A DNA stretch of 64,000 nt from an uncultured bacterium (GCA_905215775.1 CAJMRM010000008.1:3573-67572); one strand, 5' to 3'. Numbered from the stretch's first letter, positions 43,387 to 52,563 are shown. A program made the numbers and translations. Notes: generated from the letters alone by a model not told the origin.

Positions 43387-44712
43387 TTAGATCACATGCA
43401 GGGCCGCCAGCAGGCAGGTCACTGCCGCTCCCACAAAGCCGGCCACTGTGGATGCGCCGCCTACGGCGCGGATTCCCTGGTTCACATCCATATTGGACAT
43501 GGAAACTGTTACCCAGAAGCCAGAGGAATTGGCATGCTTAAACATCAGTGCGCCGGTGCCGCAGGCCAGGAATGCCGCCACCGGAGAGATTCCCAGGGTG
43601 GCCAGCATGGGCTCCACAAGAGCCGCTGCCGTCATAACGCCCAGAGAGTTGGAGCCTGTCACCACATGGATGATGGCTGCAATGATAATGGGGATCAGAA
43701 TAGCCGGGAATGCAGACTGGGCGATCACCTCTGCGATCTTTTCCGCAACCCCTGCATTTTTCACGAAGGTAGCCAGGGCTCCGCCCATGCCGGTCACGAT
43801 AATGGGCATGGCCGCCGCGTTGATGCCGTCGTTGACCCAGTCGTTTAACACCTTTTTGCTCTTCCAGTCCTTACCGGTCAGCAGAAGAGAAAGGATACAG
43901 CCTGTAAAGAGAGCTGCCAGCGGGCTGCCGATGAACGCGCAGAAATTGGCGATCTGTGTATCCGGCACCAGGACCGATGCCGCCGTATTCACAAAGATCA
44001 GCGCCAGCGGGAACAGAATCGGAAGCAGGGACTTTGAAAGAGACGGAAGCTTCATCTTCTCTGCCTCTCTGGCGGCTGTCAGGAATTCCTCCTTGGGCGC
44101 CACCGGTGTCTTTAAGGTCATGCAGTAAAGGGTAGCCGCGATCACGCTTGGAACTGCCACAATGGCTCCCCAGAGGATCGCCTGGCCCAGCGGAACGTTC
44201 AGTAAAGCAGCGGCAGATACCGGACCCGGGGTAGGCGGCACAAGAGAAGCCGTCACCAGGGCTCCCAGATAAAGAGCCGTGCCGTAGCTCATCATGGACT
44301 TCTTCGTCTGTACGGCCAGCATGGATACGATGGGGATCAGAAGGATCACCACGGTATCGGCCCAGATCGGGATTCCGAGGATGGCAGAGCTCAGTGCAAT
44401 GGCCCAGATCATGTGCTTTTCACCCACAAGACCAATGGCCCATTTGGTGATCCGGATGGCTGCGCCCGTCTTTTCGAGCACCGTACCCATGGTACAGCCC
44501 AGGAAGATGACGATGGCCACGCTTTTAATGGTTCCCGAGAAGCCGCTGTTGATGGTACCCTCGATCTCCTGCCACGGAGTTCCCAACGCAATGGCCAGGA
44601 TAAACGCCGACAGGAGGATTCCCATGGCGGCATTGACTTTGCACTTGGAGATCAGCACGATCATCAGAACGATCACCAATGCAAACACGATCAGTACGTA
44701 CGATGTTGACAT
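43387..44712 (-). CDS. GntP-family sugar-acid:proton symporter
   Basis: A 441-residue membrane protein with about 12 hydrophobic segments and GntP-family motifs (GTPWQEIEGTINSGFSGTI near the N-terminus; VPPTPGPVSAAALL near residue 160; VTGSNSLGVMTAAALVEP near 350). The family imports gluconate and related hydroxy acids. First gene of a three-gene operon expressed from a -24/-12 promoter next to a sigma-54 activator gene. Substrate is inferred to be a four-carbon sugar acid. Confidence 0.87.
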   Translation of the reverse strand: MSTSYVLIVFALVIVLMIVLISKCKVNAAMGILLSAFILAIALGTPWQEIEGTINSGFSGTIKSVAIVIFLGCTMGTVLEKTGAAIRITKWAIGLVGEKHMIWAIALSSAILGIPIWADTVVILLIPIVSMLAVQTKKSMMSYGTALYLGALVTASLVPPTPGPVSAAALLNVPLGQAILWGAIVAVPSVIAATLYCMTLKTPVAPKEEFLTAAREAEKMKLPSLSKSLLPILFPLALIFVNTAASVLVPDTQIANFCAFIGSPLAALFTGCILSLLLTGKDWKSKKVLNDWVNDGINAAAMPIIVTGMGGALATFVKNAGVAEKIAEVIAQSAFPAILIPIIIAAIIHVVTGSNSLGVMTAAALVEPMLATLGISPVAAFLACGTGALMFKHANSSGFWVTVSMSNMDVNQGIRAVGGASTVAGFVGAAVTCLLAALHVI

Positions 44713-44754
44713 AAGTCAAACCCCCTTTTGTATTTTTCAGATACCCATTTAAAA

Positions 44755-44771
44755 AGCAATCTTTATGCCAA
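44755..44771 (-). promoter_or_regulatory. sigma-54 (-24/-12) promoter of the permease operon
   Basis: On the minus strand TTGGCATAAAGATTGCT fits the consensus TGGCAYR-N4-TTGCW with correct GG/GC spacing, about 43 nt upstream of the permease ATG. The adjacent gene encodes a sigma-54 activator. Confidence 0.82.
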
Positions 44772-44882
44772 CCTCTTTCTGCCGCATGGATTTTCTTTTT
44801 CTTTCCCCGGTGTCCTTTGTTTATCATGGATCTTCTTTCAGCTTCCTGTTTCCGGATCTTGTGCAGAATGCGCACAGTTTTG

Positions 44883-44914
44883 TTGCATAACCGTCGCATC
44901 GCATCGTTTTGCAT
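44883..44914. promoter_or_regulatory. TTGCAT-type repeats, probable activator binding site of the permease operon
   Basis: TTGCAT at 44883-44888, TCGCAT at 44894-44899 and TTGCAT at 44909-44914 lie about 115-160 bp upstream of the -24/-12 promoter, the usual enhancer distance. The same hexamer recurs upstream of the regulator gene. Confidence 0.5.
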
Positions 44915-44916
44915 CA

Positions 44917-46884
44917 TTATTTCACCACTGCATCATCCTCCCCGTACCCTTTTAATCCGATTCCGTATTTTTTCATTTTTCTCCACAGGGTGGACCGGTC
45001 CATCCTCAGGAGTCCGGCGGCCTTTGTACGGTTCCCCCCGCACTGGTCCAGAGCTTCTGCGATCCGCTCCTGCTCCGTTCTTCCATTGTCCCCAGACGGC
45101 GCGCAGCCCGCCGGGCCTCCGTGACCGGCTCCCGCTTCTGCCGGACCGCCGGCCTCCAGATCCCTGGGGTACAGGGCGCGTTTCAGATCCGTTTTTGTGA
45201 GGCTTCTGCCGTCCCCGAGGACCAGGGCACGTTCTGCAATATTCCTCAGCTCCCGGATGTTCCCCATAAAGGGATACTGGTACAGCAGCTCCAGGGCTTC
45301 CGGTTCCGGCTCCGGCGCCCGCACGCCCATGTCCTGGCAGAGCCTTTTCAGCAGGTGGCAGAACAAAAATTCCACGTCTCTTTCCCTCTGCCTGAGCGGC
45401 GGCAAAAACAGGCGCAGGACATCCAGCCGGTACATCAGATCCTTCCGGAAACCGCCTTCCCCGGACAGCTTTGTGATGCTCTTATTGGTGGCTGAAAGGA
45501 TCCGCACATCAATGTCGATGACCTTGTTGTCGCCGATCCGGCGCACCTGCTTTTCCTGGAGAACTCTCAACAGCTTACTCTGGGTGGAAAGGGAGATCTC
45601 CTCCACCTCGTCTAAAAACAGGGTGCCGCCGTGGGCCTGTTCAAAAAGCCCCATTTTCCCTCCCCGGCTGGTACCCGTAAATGCCCCCTCCACATAGCCG
45701 AATAGCTCGCTTTCCAGCAGGTTCTCCGGCAGGGCCGCACAGTTGATGGCTACAAAGGGGCCGTTTTTCCTCCGGCTGCTGTTGTGGATGCTCTGGGCAA
45801 ACAGCTCCTTGCCCGTTCCCGTTTCACCCACGATGATCACGTTGGAATCCGTAGCCGCATATCTTCTGGCTGTCTCAATGGTCTCCTCCATGGCGCGGCT
45901 CTTATGGAGGATGTCGCCGAAGGTATATCTGGCTTTTAATCCGCGTTCACTCAGCTTTCTCCGGATTTGGCCCTCCAGGTTCTGGATCAGGGTGATATCC
46001 GAAAGACAGATCACAGCTCCGGAGATCTCCTTGTTGGCGATCACCGGACGGCAGCTCACTGACACCTTCGTCTTTGTTCCCGGGATCGTCAGGATCCTGC
46101 CGCTCTCCTCCTGTCCCCCGGCCATGACAGCCTCAAAATCTTTATATAGGTAAGGAAGGACCGTTTTCAGCTTCCGGTCCATGAGGCTCACATCCCCGTT
46201 CATCCGTCTGGCTACCCGGTTCCTGACCCGGATCATCCCGCTCCGGTCCACATACAAAAGCCCGTCCTCGGAGGAATAAATGATCGTCTTATACATCTGC
46301 GAGACCACCCGCTCGCTGCGGATCCTGTCCACTGTGCGCACCGCCTCGTCCACAGCCCTCAGCACTGTATCATGACCGGTTTTTATGACCATAGACGGAA
46401 TCCCCATATGACCCGCAAGGATGCAGGCAGAATATCCTCCGACCACAGCGCCGCAGCCCGAGGCCCGGATCCGTTCCATGGTTTCTTCCAGCTCGTCATG
46501 GAGCACCGGCGCAAACACCTCTGCGCGGACCCCAACCATGCGGCAGATCTCCTCGGCCTCCAAAAGCTGGCTCTCAAATCCGCAGATGGCGATCTTTTCC
46601 GGATGGTAGAGCTCCCGGCATTCGATCACCGCCCGCAGCATATCATAGCCGGAAATATCCAGGCTGATGGTGGGGATATTTTTATATCTGGCAATAGTCT
46701 TCTGGGCAGAATAGCCCCGGGCGATGATGGCGTCATATTCATCGGCCGGAACGTCCGGCGTATCCTCTACCGTCATCACCTGGACGTCTGCATCCAGCCT
46801 CTCTTTTTCCGGATGGTGCTCCAGTACATAATCCACGATTTTCTTCAGCTCCGGATAGGGGACGATCACTAACAGTCTTATCAT
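44917..46884 (-). CDS. PrpR-type sigma-54-dependent transcriptional activator
   Basis: This 655-residue activator has a PrpR-like sensory N-domain (MIRLLVIVPYPELKKIVDYV), a PAS-like domain near residues 190-300 (LLYVDRSGMIRVRNRVARR), an AAA+ domain with Walker A GETGTGKE, Walker B GGTLFLDEVEE, and a Fis-type helix-turn-helix at the end (NRTKAAGLLRMDRSTLWRKM). The sigma-54 contact loop reads GAFTGT, not GAFTGA. The frame extends 9 codons upstream, but AGGAGGAGCCA precedes the ATG at 46884. It lies between two genes groups with -24/-12 promoters and should activate both in response to a sugar acid or its metabolite. Confidence 0.87.
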   Translation of the reverse strand: MIRLLVIVPYPELKKIVDYVLEHHPEKERLDADVQVMTVEDTPDVPADEYDAIIARGYSAQKTIARYKNIPTISLDISGYDMLRAVIECRELYHPEKIAICGFESQLLEAEEICRMVGVRAEVFAPVLHDELEETMERIRASGCGAVVGGYSACILAGHMGIPSMVIKTGHDTVLRAVDEAVRTVDRIRSERVVSQMYKTIIYSSEDGLLYVDRSGMIRVRNRVARRMNGDVSLMDRKLKTVLPYLYKDFEAVMAGGQEESGRILTIPGTKTKVSVSCRPVIANKEISGAVICLSDITLIQNLEGQIRRKLSERGLKARYTFGDILHKSRAMEETIETARRYAATDSNVIIVGETGTGKELFAQSIHNSSRRKNGPFVAINCAALPENLLESELFGYVEGAFTGTSRGGKMGLFEQAHGGTLFLDEVEEISLSTQSKLLRVLQEKQVRRIGDNKVIDIDVRILSATNKSITKLSGEGGFRKDLMYRLDVLRLFLPPLRQRERDVEFLFCHLLKRLCQDMGVRAPEPEPEALELLYQYPFMGNIRELRNIAERALVLGDGRSLTKTDLKRALYPRDLEAGGPAEAGAGHGGPAGCAPSGDNGRTEQERIAEALDQCGGNRTKAAGLLRMDRSTLWRKMKKYGIGLKGYGEDDAVVK

Positions 46885-46905
46885 TGGCTCCTCCTGTATC
46901 TTATG

Positions 46906-46934
46906 TTGCATAATTCATTGCATTTATGTTGCAT
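46906..46934. promoter_or_regulatory. three TTGCAT direct repeats, probable activator binding site
   Basis: TTGCAT occurs at 46906-46911, 46918-46923 and 46929-46934, spaced 12 and 11 bp, about one helical turn. They lie just upstream of the regulator start and about 85-110 bp upstream of the divergent -24/-12 promoter, so they may serve both activation and autoregulation. Confidence 0.55.
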
Positions 46935-47014
46935 TGTTTCAAGTATACTGCATCAAAATCCGTTCCGTCAACTGCCGGGCCCGTTCCCTCCGGCGGATTT
47001 TTTCCGTTTAAGCC

Positions 47015-47030
47015 TGGCATAAAATTTGCT
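47015..47030 (+). promoter_or_regulatory. sigma-54 (-24/-12) promoter of the kinase-aldolase gene
   Basis: TGGCATAAAATTTGCT matches TGGCAYR-N4-TTGCW with correct spacing; the first transcribed base would be near 47042. Confidence 0.82.
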
Positions 47031-47051
47031 ATTATATAATTAAGTAAGAAT

Positions 47052-47084
47052 CTGCCGCAGGAGCAGCCGTTTTCCCTGCGGCAG
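47052..47084 (+). promoter_or_regulatory. perfect hairpin in the kinase-aldolase mRNA leader
   Basis: CTGCCGCAGG and CCTGCGGCAG form a perfect 10-bp stem with a 13-nt loop, near the 5' end of the predicted mRNA and 5 nt before AGGAGG. There is no T-run, so it is more likely an mRNA-stabilising or translational element than a terminator. Confidence 0.45.
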
Positions 47085-47102
47085 CAGATAGGAGGAACAT
47101 AT

Positions 47103-48938
47103 ATGGCTGTATTCGGATGTATCGCAGATGATTTTACCGGCGCCAGCGACGCCGCTTCCTTTCTTGTGAAAGGCGGGATGAGCGTCCGCCTCTATAACGG
47201 GATCCCGGAACGACCGGAGGACGACGGCCGCGCCCAGGCCATTGTCATCGCCTTGAAATCCAGGACCCAGGAAACCGGTCAGGCAGTGGCCGACAGTCTC
47301 CGGGCCGCCCGCTTTCTTCTGGACCAGGGCGTAAAACAGATCTACTTTAAATACTGCTCCACCTTTGACTCCACTCCAAAGGGCAACATCGGTCCTGTGG
47401 CCGATGCCCTTATGGAGCTGCTGGACGTCCCCTGCACCATTCTCTGCCCGGCTCTTCCCGTCAATGGCCGTACTGTGGAAAATGGAAATCTCATGGTAAA
47501 CGGCGTCCCCCTTCATGAAAGCCACATGAAAAACCATCCGCTGACTCCCATGTGGGACAGCAGCATCCGCCGCCTTATGGAGCCCCAGAGCCAGTGGCCC
47601 TGCATCGAGACCGGCAGCCTTTCTTCATTTTCTCTGGAGAAGGCGGCAGAAAAGGCAGGAACCAGACGTTTTTATATGATTCCCGATTACAAAGCCGCCA
47701 AAGACGGGGAGGCCATTGCCGCGGCATTTAAGGATCTGGCGCTCCTTACCGGAGGGAGCGGCCTCCTGGAGCCTCTGGCAAGGCTGTGGACCCAAAGCCT
47801 TTCCGGCGGCGGAAGGATTCCGGACAGCGCCGTTCCGGGGAAGGCCCTTCTCCTGGCCGGAAGCTGTTCCAAGGCAACCCTGGAACAGATCGCCTGGTAT
47901 GAGTCCCGGAGCAATCCCTCCTATAAGCTGGATCCCCGGGCTCTTCTGGACGGACGGCAGACCGTGGAGGATGCCTGGCGGTTCATCCAGGACCATGAAA
48001 ACGATTCCGGCGCCGTCCTGGTTTACAGCTCCGATACACCGGAAAAAGTAAAGGAATTCCAGGAGCTGGGGGCAGAAACAGTCGCGTCTCTCCTGGAGGG
48101 GGCCGCCGCCCAGCTGGCCGTCCGGGCCGTAAAGGCCGGCTACACCAGGATCGTTTCTGCCGGCGGCGAAACCTCCGGCGCTGTCACCAGAGCCTTGGGA
48201 TTCTCCTCTTACTGGATCGGAGAAAGCGTGGCCCCCGGTGTTCCCATCATGGTTCCCGTAAAGGAGCCTGGCATCCGGCTTATTTTAAAGAGCGGAAACT
48301 TCGGCCAGGAGGATTTTTTCGGCCGCGCCCTTTCCATGACCTGCGCCGCCGATCCCCAGCTGGAGCAGAAGCTTTCCGATGCCGTCTGGGCAGCCCGCAG
48401 TCTCTTTGACCGGGGAAAGACCAGCGGCTCCTCCGCCAATCTGAGCTTCCGCCACCATGACCGGATCTATATCAGCGCCACCGGTTCCTGCTTCGGGACC
48501 ATGAAAAAAGAAGATTTTGCCGTGATCTCCATGGACGGCACCGTGCTTTCGGAAAAAAAGCCCAGCAAGGAATGGCCCCTGCACCTGGCCCTGTACGAGA
48601 AATCTCCGTCCACCGGCGCCGTGATCCATACCCACAGCACCTTCTCTGTGCTCTGGAGCTTTGTCCCCGCCGGAAATGAACAGGACTGCATTCCGGACCA
48701 TACGCCGTATCTCCGGATGAAATTAGGGACCGTGGGTCTGATCCCTTATGAAAAACCAGGCTCTGAGGCACTGTTCCGGGCCTTTCGGGAGCGGGCCGGC
48801 TTATCCGACGGCTTCCTCTTAAAAAACCATGGGCCGGTGGCTCCCGGAAAATCTGTCATGGACGCATTTTTCTGTCTGGAGGAGCTGGAGGAAAGCGCCC
48901 GGATCGCCTGGGAGCTTTACCGGGCCGGCTTAAAATAA
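47103..48938 (+). CDS. bifunctional C4 sugar-acid kinase / class II aldolase (OtnK-OtnC fusion)
   Basis: This 611-residue chain joins two enzymes. Residues 1-415 are a DUF1537 sugar-acid kinase: IADDFTGASD at residue 7, SAGGETSGAV near 360 and SGNFGQEDFF near 400. Residues about 425-611 are a class II aldolase/adducin domain with zinc ligands in HTHSTFS and KNHGP. In known pathways OtnK phosphorylates 3-oxo-tetronate and OtnC decarboxylates the 4-phosphate to dihydroxyacetone phosphate and CO2; normally they are separate genes. The fusion would channel the unstable intermediate. Expressed divergently from the sigma-54 activator, with GntP import and two dehydrogenases on the other side. AGGAGGAACATAT precedes the ATG. 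Confidence 0.87.
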   Translation: MAVFGCIADDFTGASDAASFLVKGGMSVRLYNGIPERPEDDGRAQAIVIALKSRTQETGQAVADSLRAARFLLDQGVKQIYFKYCSTFDSTPKGNIGPVADALMELLDVPCTILCPALPVNGRTVENGNLMVNGVPLHESHMKNHPLTPMWDSSIRRLMEPQSQWPCIETGSLSSFSLEKAAEKAGTRRFYMIPDYKAAKDGEAIAAAFKDLALLTGGSGLLEPLARLWTQSLSGGGRIPDSAVPGKALLLAGSCSKATLEQIAWYESRSNPSYKLDPRALLDGRQTVEDAWRFIQDHENDSGAVLVYSSDTPEKVKEFQELGAETVASLLEGAAAQLAVRAVKAGYTRIVSAGGETSGAVTRALGFSSYWIGESVAPGVPIMVPVKEPGIRLILKSGNFGQEDFFGRALSMTCAADPQLEQKLSDAVWAARSLFDRGKTSGSSANLSFRHHDRIYISATGSCFGTMKKEDFAVISMDGTVLSEKKPSKEWPLHLALYEKSPSTGAVIHTHSTFSVLWSFVPAGNEQDCIPDHTPYLRMKLGTVGLIPYEKPGSEALFRAFRERAGLSDGFLLKNHGPVAPGKSVMDAFFCLEELEESARIAWELYRAGLK

Positions 48939-48974
48939 AGATAGCTTTTTCGCTTTAATGCGCTGAGTTTTTTG

Positions 48975-49003
48975 TTGACATTTACCAGGGGGTGATTTAA
49001 AAT
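48975..49003 (+). promoter_or_regulatory. sigma-A promoter of tyrA-aroA
   Basis: TTGACA (48975-48980), 17-nt spacer, TAAAAT (48998-49003); 22 nt upstream of the start codon, so the leader is very short. Confidence 0.75.
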
Positions 49004-49025
49004 TTAATTCCAGGAGGACTTGATT

Positions 49026-50120
49026 ATGAAAGATTTGACCATTGGTTTTATCGGGCTGGGACTGATCGGCGGTTCCATTGCCCGCGGGATAAAAAGAAGC
49101 CGCAGGGACGTGCGGATCATGGCATATATGAGAAGCCGCCATAAGCTGGAGCAGGCAAAGAAGGACGGGGTCGTGGACGTGATCCTCGACGAGATCGGAG
49201 AAGAGATCTCCTGGTGCGACCTGGTCCTTCTCTGCACCCCGGTGGAATATAACGCTTCCTACCTGGAACGGATCCGCCCGCTTTTGAAGCCGGGCGCTCT
49301 GGTCACAGATGTGGGCAGCACCAAAACGGATATCCATGAGACCGTAAAGCGCCTGGGGATGGAGGAGGTCTTTGTGGGCGGCCATCCCATGGCTGGCTCT
49401 GAAAAAACCGGGTATGAAAATTCCACGGACCATCTTCTGGAAAACGCCTACTATATGATCACCCCCACAGAAAAAAGCACGCCGGAGCAGATCGAGCGGA
49501 TCCGGAGGATGGCCCTGTCCGTCGGAGCCATCCCCCTGGTCACAGACTACCGGCAGCATGATTTTTCTGTGGCTGCCATCAGCCACCTGCCCCATCTGGT
49601 GGCCTCCAGCCTGGTAACTCTTGTGAGGGACAACGATAACCGGGAGGAGCTTATGCGGACCATCGCCGCAGGAGGCTTTAAGGACATTACCAGGATCGCA
49701 TCCTCGTCCCCGGTCATGTGGGAGCAGATCTGTATGACCAATACAGAAAATATCAAGGTGCTGCTCCGCCGGTACATCCAGTCCCTGGAGACCGTATATG
49801 GGGAGCTGGACCGCCGGGACGGGGACGCCATCCACCGGCTGTTCGAGGAATCGGGCGCATACCGCAACACCTTCTCCAGCCACAGCCGCGGTCCCGTGGC
49901 TCCGGACTTTTCCTTTACCGTGGACATCGTAGACGAGCCCGGCTCCATCTCCACCCTGGCCGTGCTCCTGGCCTCCAAAGGCATCAACATTAAAAACATC
50001 GGCATCAACCATAGCCGGGAAGAGGGCGAAGGCGCTCTCCGGATCTCCTTCTATAACCAGGAGGCAGAGACCAGGGCATATGAGCTGCTGAAAAAATACA
50101 ACTATACACTGATTAAATAG
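49026..50120 (+). CDS. tyrA: prephenate dehydrogenase with ACT domain
   Basis: This 364-residue protein has the NAD-binding motif IGFIGLGLIGGSIARG, the prephenate-binding GGHPMAGSEKTGYENS, and a C-terminal ACT domain (FTVDIVDEPGSISTLAVLL) for tyrosine feedback. It oxidatively decarboxylates prephenate to 4-hydroxyphenylpyruvate in tyrosine synthesis. AGGAGG is 8 nt from the ATG at 49026; a TTG two codons earlier is too close. aroA follows 14 nt later in the same operon. Confidence 0.92.
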   Translation: MKDLTIGFIGLGLIGGSIARGIKRSRRDVRIMAYMRSRHKLEQAKKDGVVDVILDEIGEEISWCDLVLLCTPVEYNASYLERIRPLLKPGALVTDVGSTKTDIHETVKRLGMEEVFVGGHPMAGSEKTGYENSTDHLLENAYYMITPTEKSTPEQIERIRRMALSVGAIPLVTDYRQHDFSVAAISHLPHLVASSLVTLVRDNDNREELMRTIAAGGFKDITRIASSSPVMWEQICMTNTENIKVLLRRYIQSLETVYGELDRRDGDAIHRLFEESGAYRNTFSSHSRGPVAPDFSFTVDIVDEPGSISTLAVLLASKGINIKNIGINHSREEGEGALRISFYNQEAETRAYELLKKYNYTLIK

Positions 50121-50134
50121 AAATGAGGCATTCC

Positions 50135-51415
50135 ATGAAACTCTCTCCCGCAAAAAGCATCCGGGGCTCCGTTACGGTCCCCGGCGACAAATCCATTTCC
50201 CACCGCAGCGTCATGCTGGGCTCCATTGCCAGGGGGACCACTGAGATCCACGGCTTCCTGGAGGGCGCCGACTGCCTTTCCACCATCTCCTGCTTCCGCC
50301 GTATGGGCGTGGAGATCGAGCACAGGGACGGTGTGGTCACCGTCCGGGGCAAAGGGCTTCGCGGCCTTTCCGCTCCCTCCGGCGCTCTGGACTGCGGCAA
50401 CAGCGGCACCACCACCCGGCTCATTTCCGGGATCCTGGCAGCCCAGGATTTTTCCGCCGACCTCACCGGTGACGCATCCATCCAGAAGCGCCCCATGAAC
50501 CGGATCATCACTCCCCTTTCCATGATGGGGGCCGACATAAAAAGCGTAAACGGAAACGGCTGTGCGCCCCTTCACATTACCGGGAAGCCCCTTTCCGGGA
50601 TCCATTATGATTCTCCTGTGGCCTCCGCCCAGGTAAAATCCTCGATCCTCCTGGCCGGCCTTTATGCCGACGGGGAAACCAGCGTCACAGAGCCCCAGCT
50701 TTCCAGAAACCACACCGAGCTGATGCTGAAATTCTTTGGCGCCGATATCCGCACCCAGGGCTCCACCGCCATGATCCGACAGACGCCGGAGCTGTACGGA
50801 AACCGGATCACAGTCCCGGGAGATATCTCCTCTGCCGTGTATTTTGCCGCTGCCGGACTGATCCTGCCCAACTCAGAGGTTCTTATAAAAAACGTGGGGA
50901 TCAATCCCACCCGTGCCGGCCTCCTCACAGTCTGTAAGGCCATGGGAGCCGATCTGACCATTTTAAACGAGGATCACAGCGGCTCCGAGCCCACTGCCGA
51001 TCTTCTGGTGCGCTCCAGCAGCCTAAAGGGTACAGTGATCGGAGGATCCGTTATCCCCGCCATGATCGACGAGCTTCCGACGGTGGCCCTCATGGCCTGC
51101 TTTGCCCAGGGCCGCACAGTCATCAGGGACGCCGCCGAATTAAGGGTCAAGGAATCCAACCGCATCGCCATTGTGGCAGAAAACCTGAGGGCCATGGGAG
51201 CCGATGTCGCAGAGACCGACGACGGCATGATCATCAACGGAGGCCGTCCCTTACACGGCGCCGCAGTCTCGGCCCATATGGACCACCGGATCGCCATGAC
51301 CTTTGCCGTTGCTGCTCTCGCCGCCGAGGGTACCACCGAGCTTCAGGACGCGGACTGTGTTTCCATCTCCTATCCTGGCTTCTATTCCGATCTGAAAAGG
51401 CTGGTACGCAGTTAA
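50135..51415 (+). CDS. aroA: 3-phosphoshikimate 1-carboxyvinyltransferase (EPSP synthase)
   Basis: A 426-residue EPSP synthase, the usual length. Diagnostic stretches are VPGDKSISHRSVML at the N-terminus, CGNSGTTTRLISG, the SAQVKSSILLAGL loop and ELRVKESNRI near residue 335. It makes 5-enolpyruvylshikimate-3-phosphate from shikimate-3-phosphate and PEP. ATG codons lie at 50123 and 50135; GAGG is properly spaced only for 50135 and the family starts at MKLSPAKS. Partner of tyrA in an aromatic operon. Confidence 0.93.
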   Translation: MKLSPAKSIRGSVTVPGDKSISHRSVMLGSIARGTTEIHGFLEGADCLSTISCFRRMGVEIEHRDGVVTVRGKGLRGLSAPSGALDCGNSGTTTRLISGILAAQDFSADLTGDASIQKRPMNRIITPLSMMGADIKSVNGNGCAPLHITGKPLSGIHYDSPVASAQVKSSILLAGLYADGETSVTEPQLSRNHTELMLKFFGADIRTQGSTAMIRQTPELYGNRITVPGDISSAVYFAAAGLILPNSEVLIKNVGINPTRAGLLTVCKAMGADLTILNEDHSGSEPTADLLVRSSSLKGTVIGGSVIPAMIDELPTVALMACFAQGRTVIRDAAELRVKESNRIAIVAENLRAMGADVAETDDGMIINGGRPLHGAAVSAHMDHRIAMTFAVAALAAEGTTELQDADCVSISYPGFYSDLKRLVRS

Positions 51416-51443
51416 AAACTGCGCCCAGCCCTTTTTCTTTTCT
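51399..51443 (+). terminator. rho-independent terminator overlapping the aroA 3' end
   Basis: GGCTGG/CCAGCC and CGCAGTT/AACTGCG form a two-part stem around an AAA loop, followed by CTTTTTCTTTT. The aroA stop codon is inside the loop. Confidence 0.8.
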
Positions 51444-51464
51444 GCCCGTTCCCGGGAATCCATA

Positions 51465-52484
51465 TCAGTTAAATCCAAAAAACTTCTGTGCGATCTTATA
51501 TCCAGCAATGGAGATCTGCCGTCCTCCCTTGCCGGGAAGGTTCATTCCCTGGCCCAGGAAGCCGAACCGGAGCCTGATGTACAGCCTGGGATTGGTTTTC
51601 TTCACATACTCCCACAATTCCTTCTTTTTTGCCATATTTTCATCGGTTCCGGAACGGATCGCCAGAATCGAGCTGACCACCATCATGATCTCCAGATACC
51701 GGGTCATATACCGGCGCAGCTTCCTGTTCTGGAGCCGGGTCACGTCATAGTAGCCCAGCATCAGCTTCGTCACCCGGATCTGCTGGTCGATCCGCCCAAT
51801 CATCACCTGCTCATTGACCGACTGGTCCGAGCGGCCGATGAAATACCGGTAAAAATTCACATCCAGATAATACATCTTCTGTACATGAGGAAGGGGCTCA
51901 TAAACAAAAATATTATCCACATAGAACGTATGCATGGGAAGCTCCAGGCCGCAGTCCCGTAAAAGCTCTGTCCGGTAGATGACCGAATGCATGAGGATGT
52001 ACTGCCCTGCTATGAACACCTTCACATCGTCCCAGGTAAACACCTCGTTTTTGGGAAGAGCGGTGTTGTAGTTCATTACCTTTTTATGCTTCGCCCCCTG
52101 CTTCTCATACACAAAATTGGTGATCAGCATATCCAGGGTATCCTTTCCATACACGAACCGCCGCAGCGTGTTCAGCACCTGCTCATACGCCTGCTTATTG
52201 ACCCAGTCATCGCTGTCCACCACCTTGAAGAAAATACCTGTGGCCGCCCGGAGTCCTGCATTTACGGCCGCGCCGTGGCCGCCGTTTTCCTGGTGGATGG
52301 CACGGCAGATCCCCGGATATTCCCGTTCATACCGGTCTGCGATCTCGCCCGTATTATCCTTCTGGGATCCGTCGTCCACAATGAGGATCTCCACCTCGTC
52401 GCCGCCCGGCAGAAGGGACCGGATACAGTTTTCCATATATGCTGCCGAGTTATAGCATGGGATTGCGATTGATAACAGCTTCAC
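51465..52484 (-). CDS. family 2 glycosyltransferase
   Basis: This 339-residue GT-A enzyme has the N-terminal SIAIPCYNSAAYMENCI, the sugar-nucleotide site EILIVDDGSQ, and the metal-binding VDSDDW near residue 93. No TM helix is evident, so it is probably a membrane-associated cytoplasmic enzyme that adds a sugar to a wall or surface glycan; acceptor unknown. It uses GTG at 52484, with AGGAGG 8 nt upstream. It is transcribed alone, divergent from arcC. Confidence 0.87.
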   Translation of the reverse strand: MKLLSIAIPCYNSAAYMENCIRSLLPGGDEVEILIVDDGSQKDNTGEIADRYEREYPGICRAIHQENGGHGAAVNAGLRAATGIFFKVVDSDDWVNKQAYEQVLNTLRRFVYGKDTLDMLITNFVYEKQGAKHKKVMNYNTALPKNEVFTWDDVKVFIAGQYILMHSVIYRTELLRDCGLELPMHTFYVDNIFVYEPLPHVQKMYYLDVNFYRYFIGRSDQSVNEQVMIGRIDQQIRVTKLMLGYYDVTRLQNRKLRRYMTRYLEIMMVVSSILAIRSGTDENMAKKKELWEYVKKTNPRLYIRLRFGFLGQGMNLPGKGGRQISIAGYKIAQKFFGFN

Positions 52485-52563
52485 TTTTTCTTCCTCCTAA
52501 GGTCAGATTTTGCCATATCTTTCATCATCATAACATACTTGTGGTAAAATTGCAAAAATTTCC

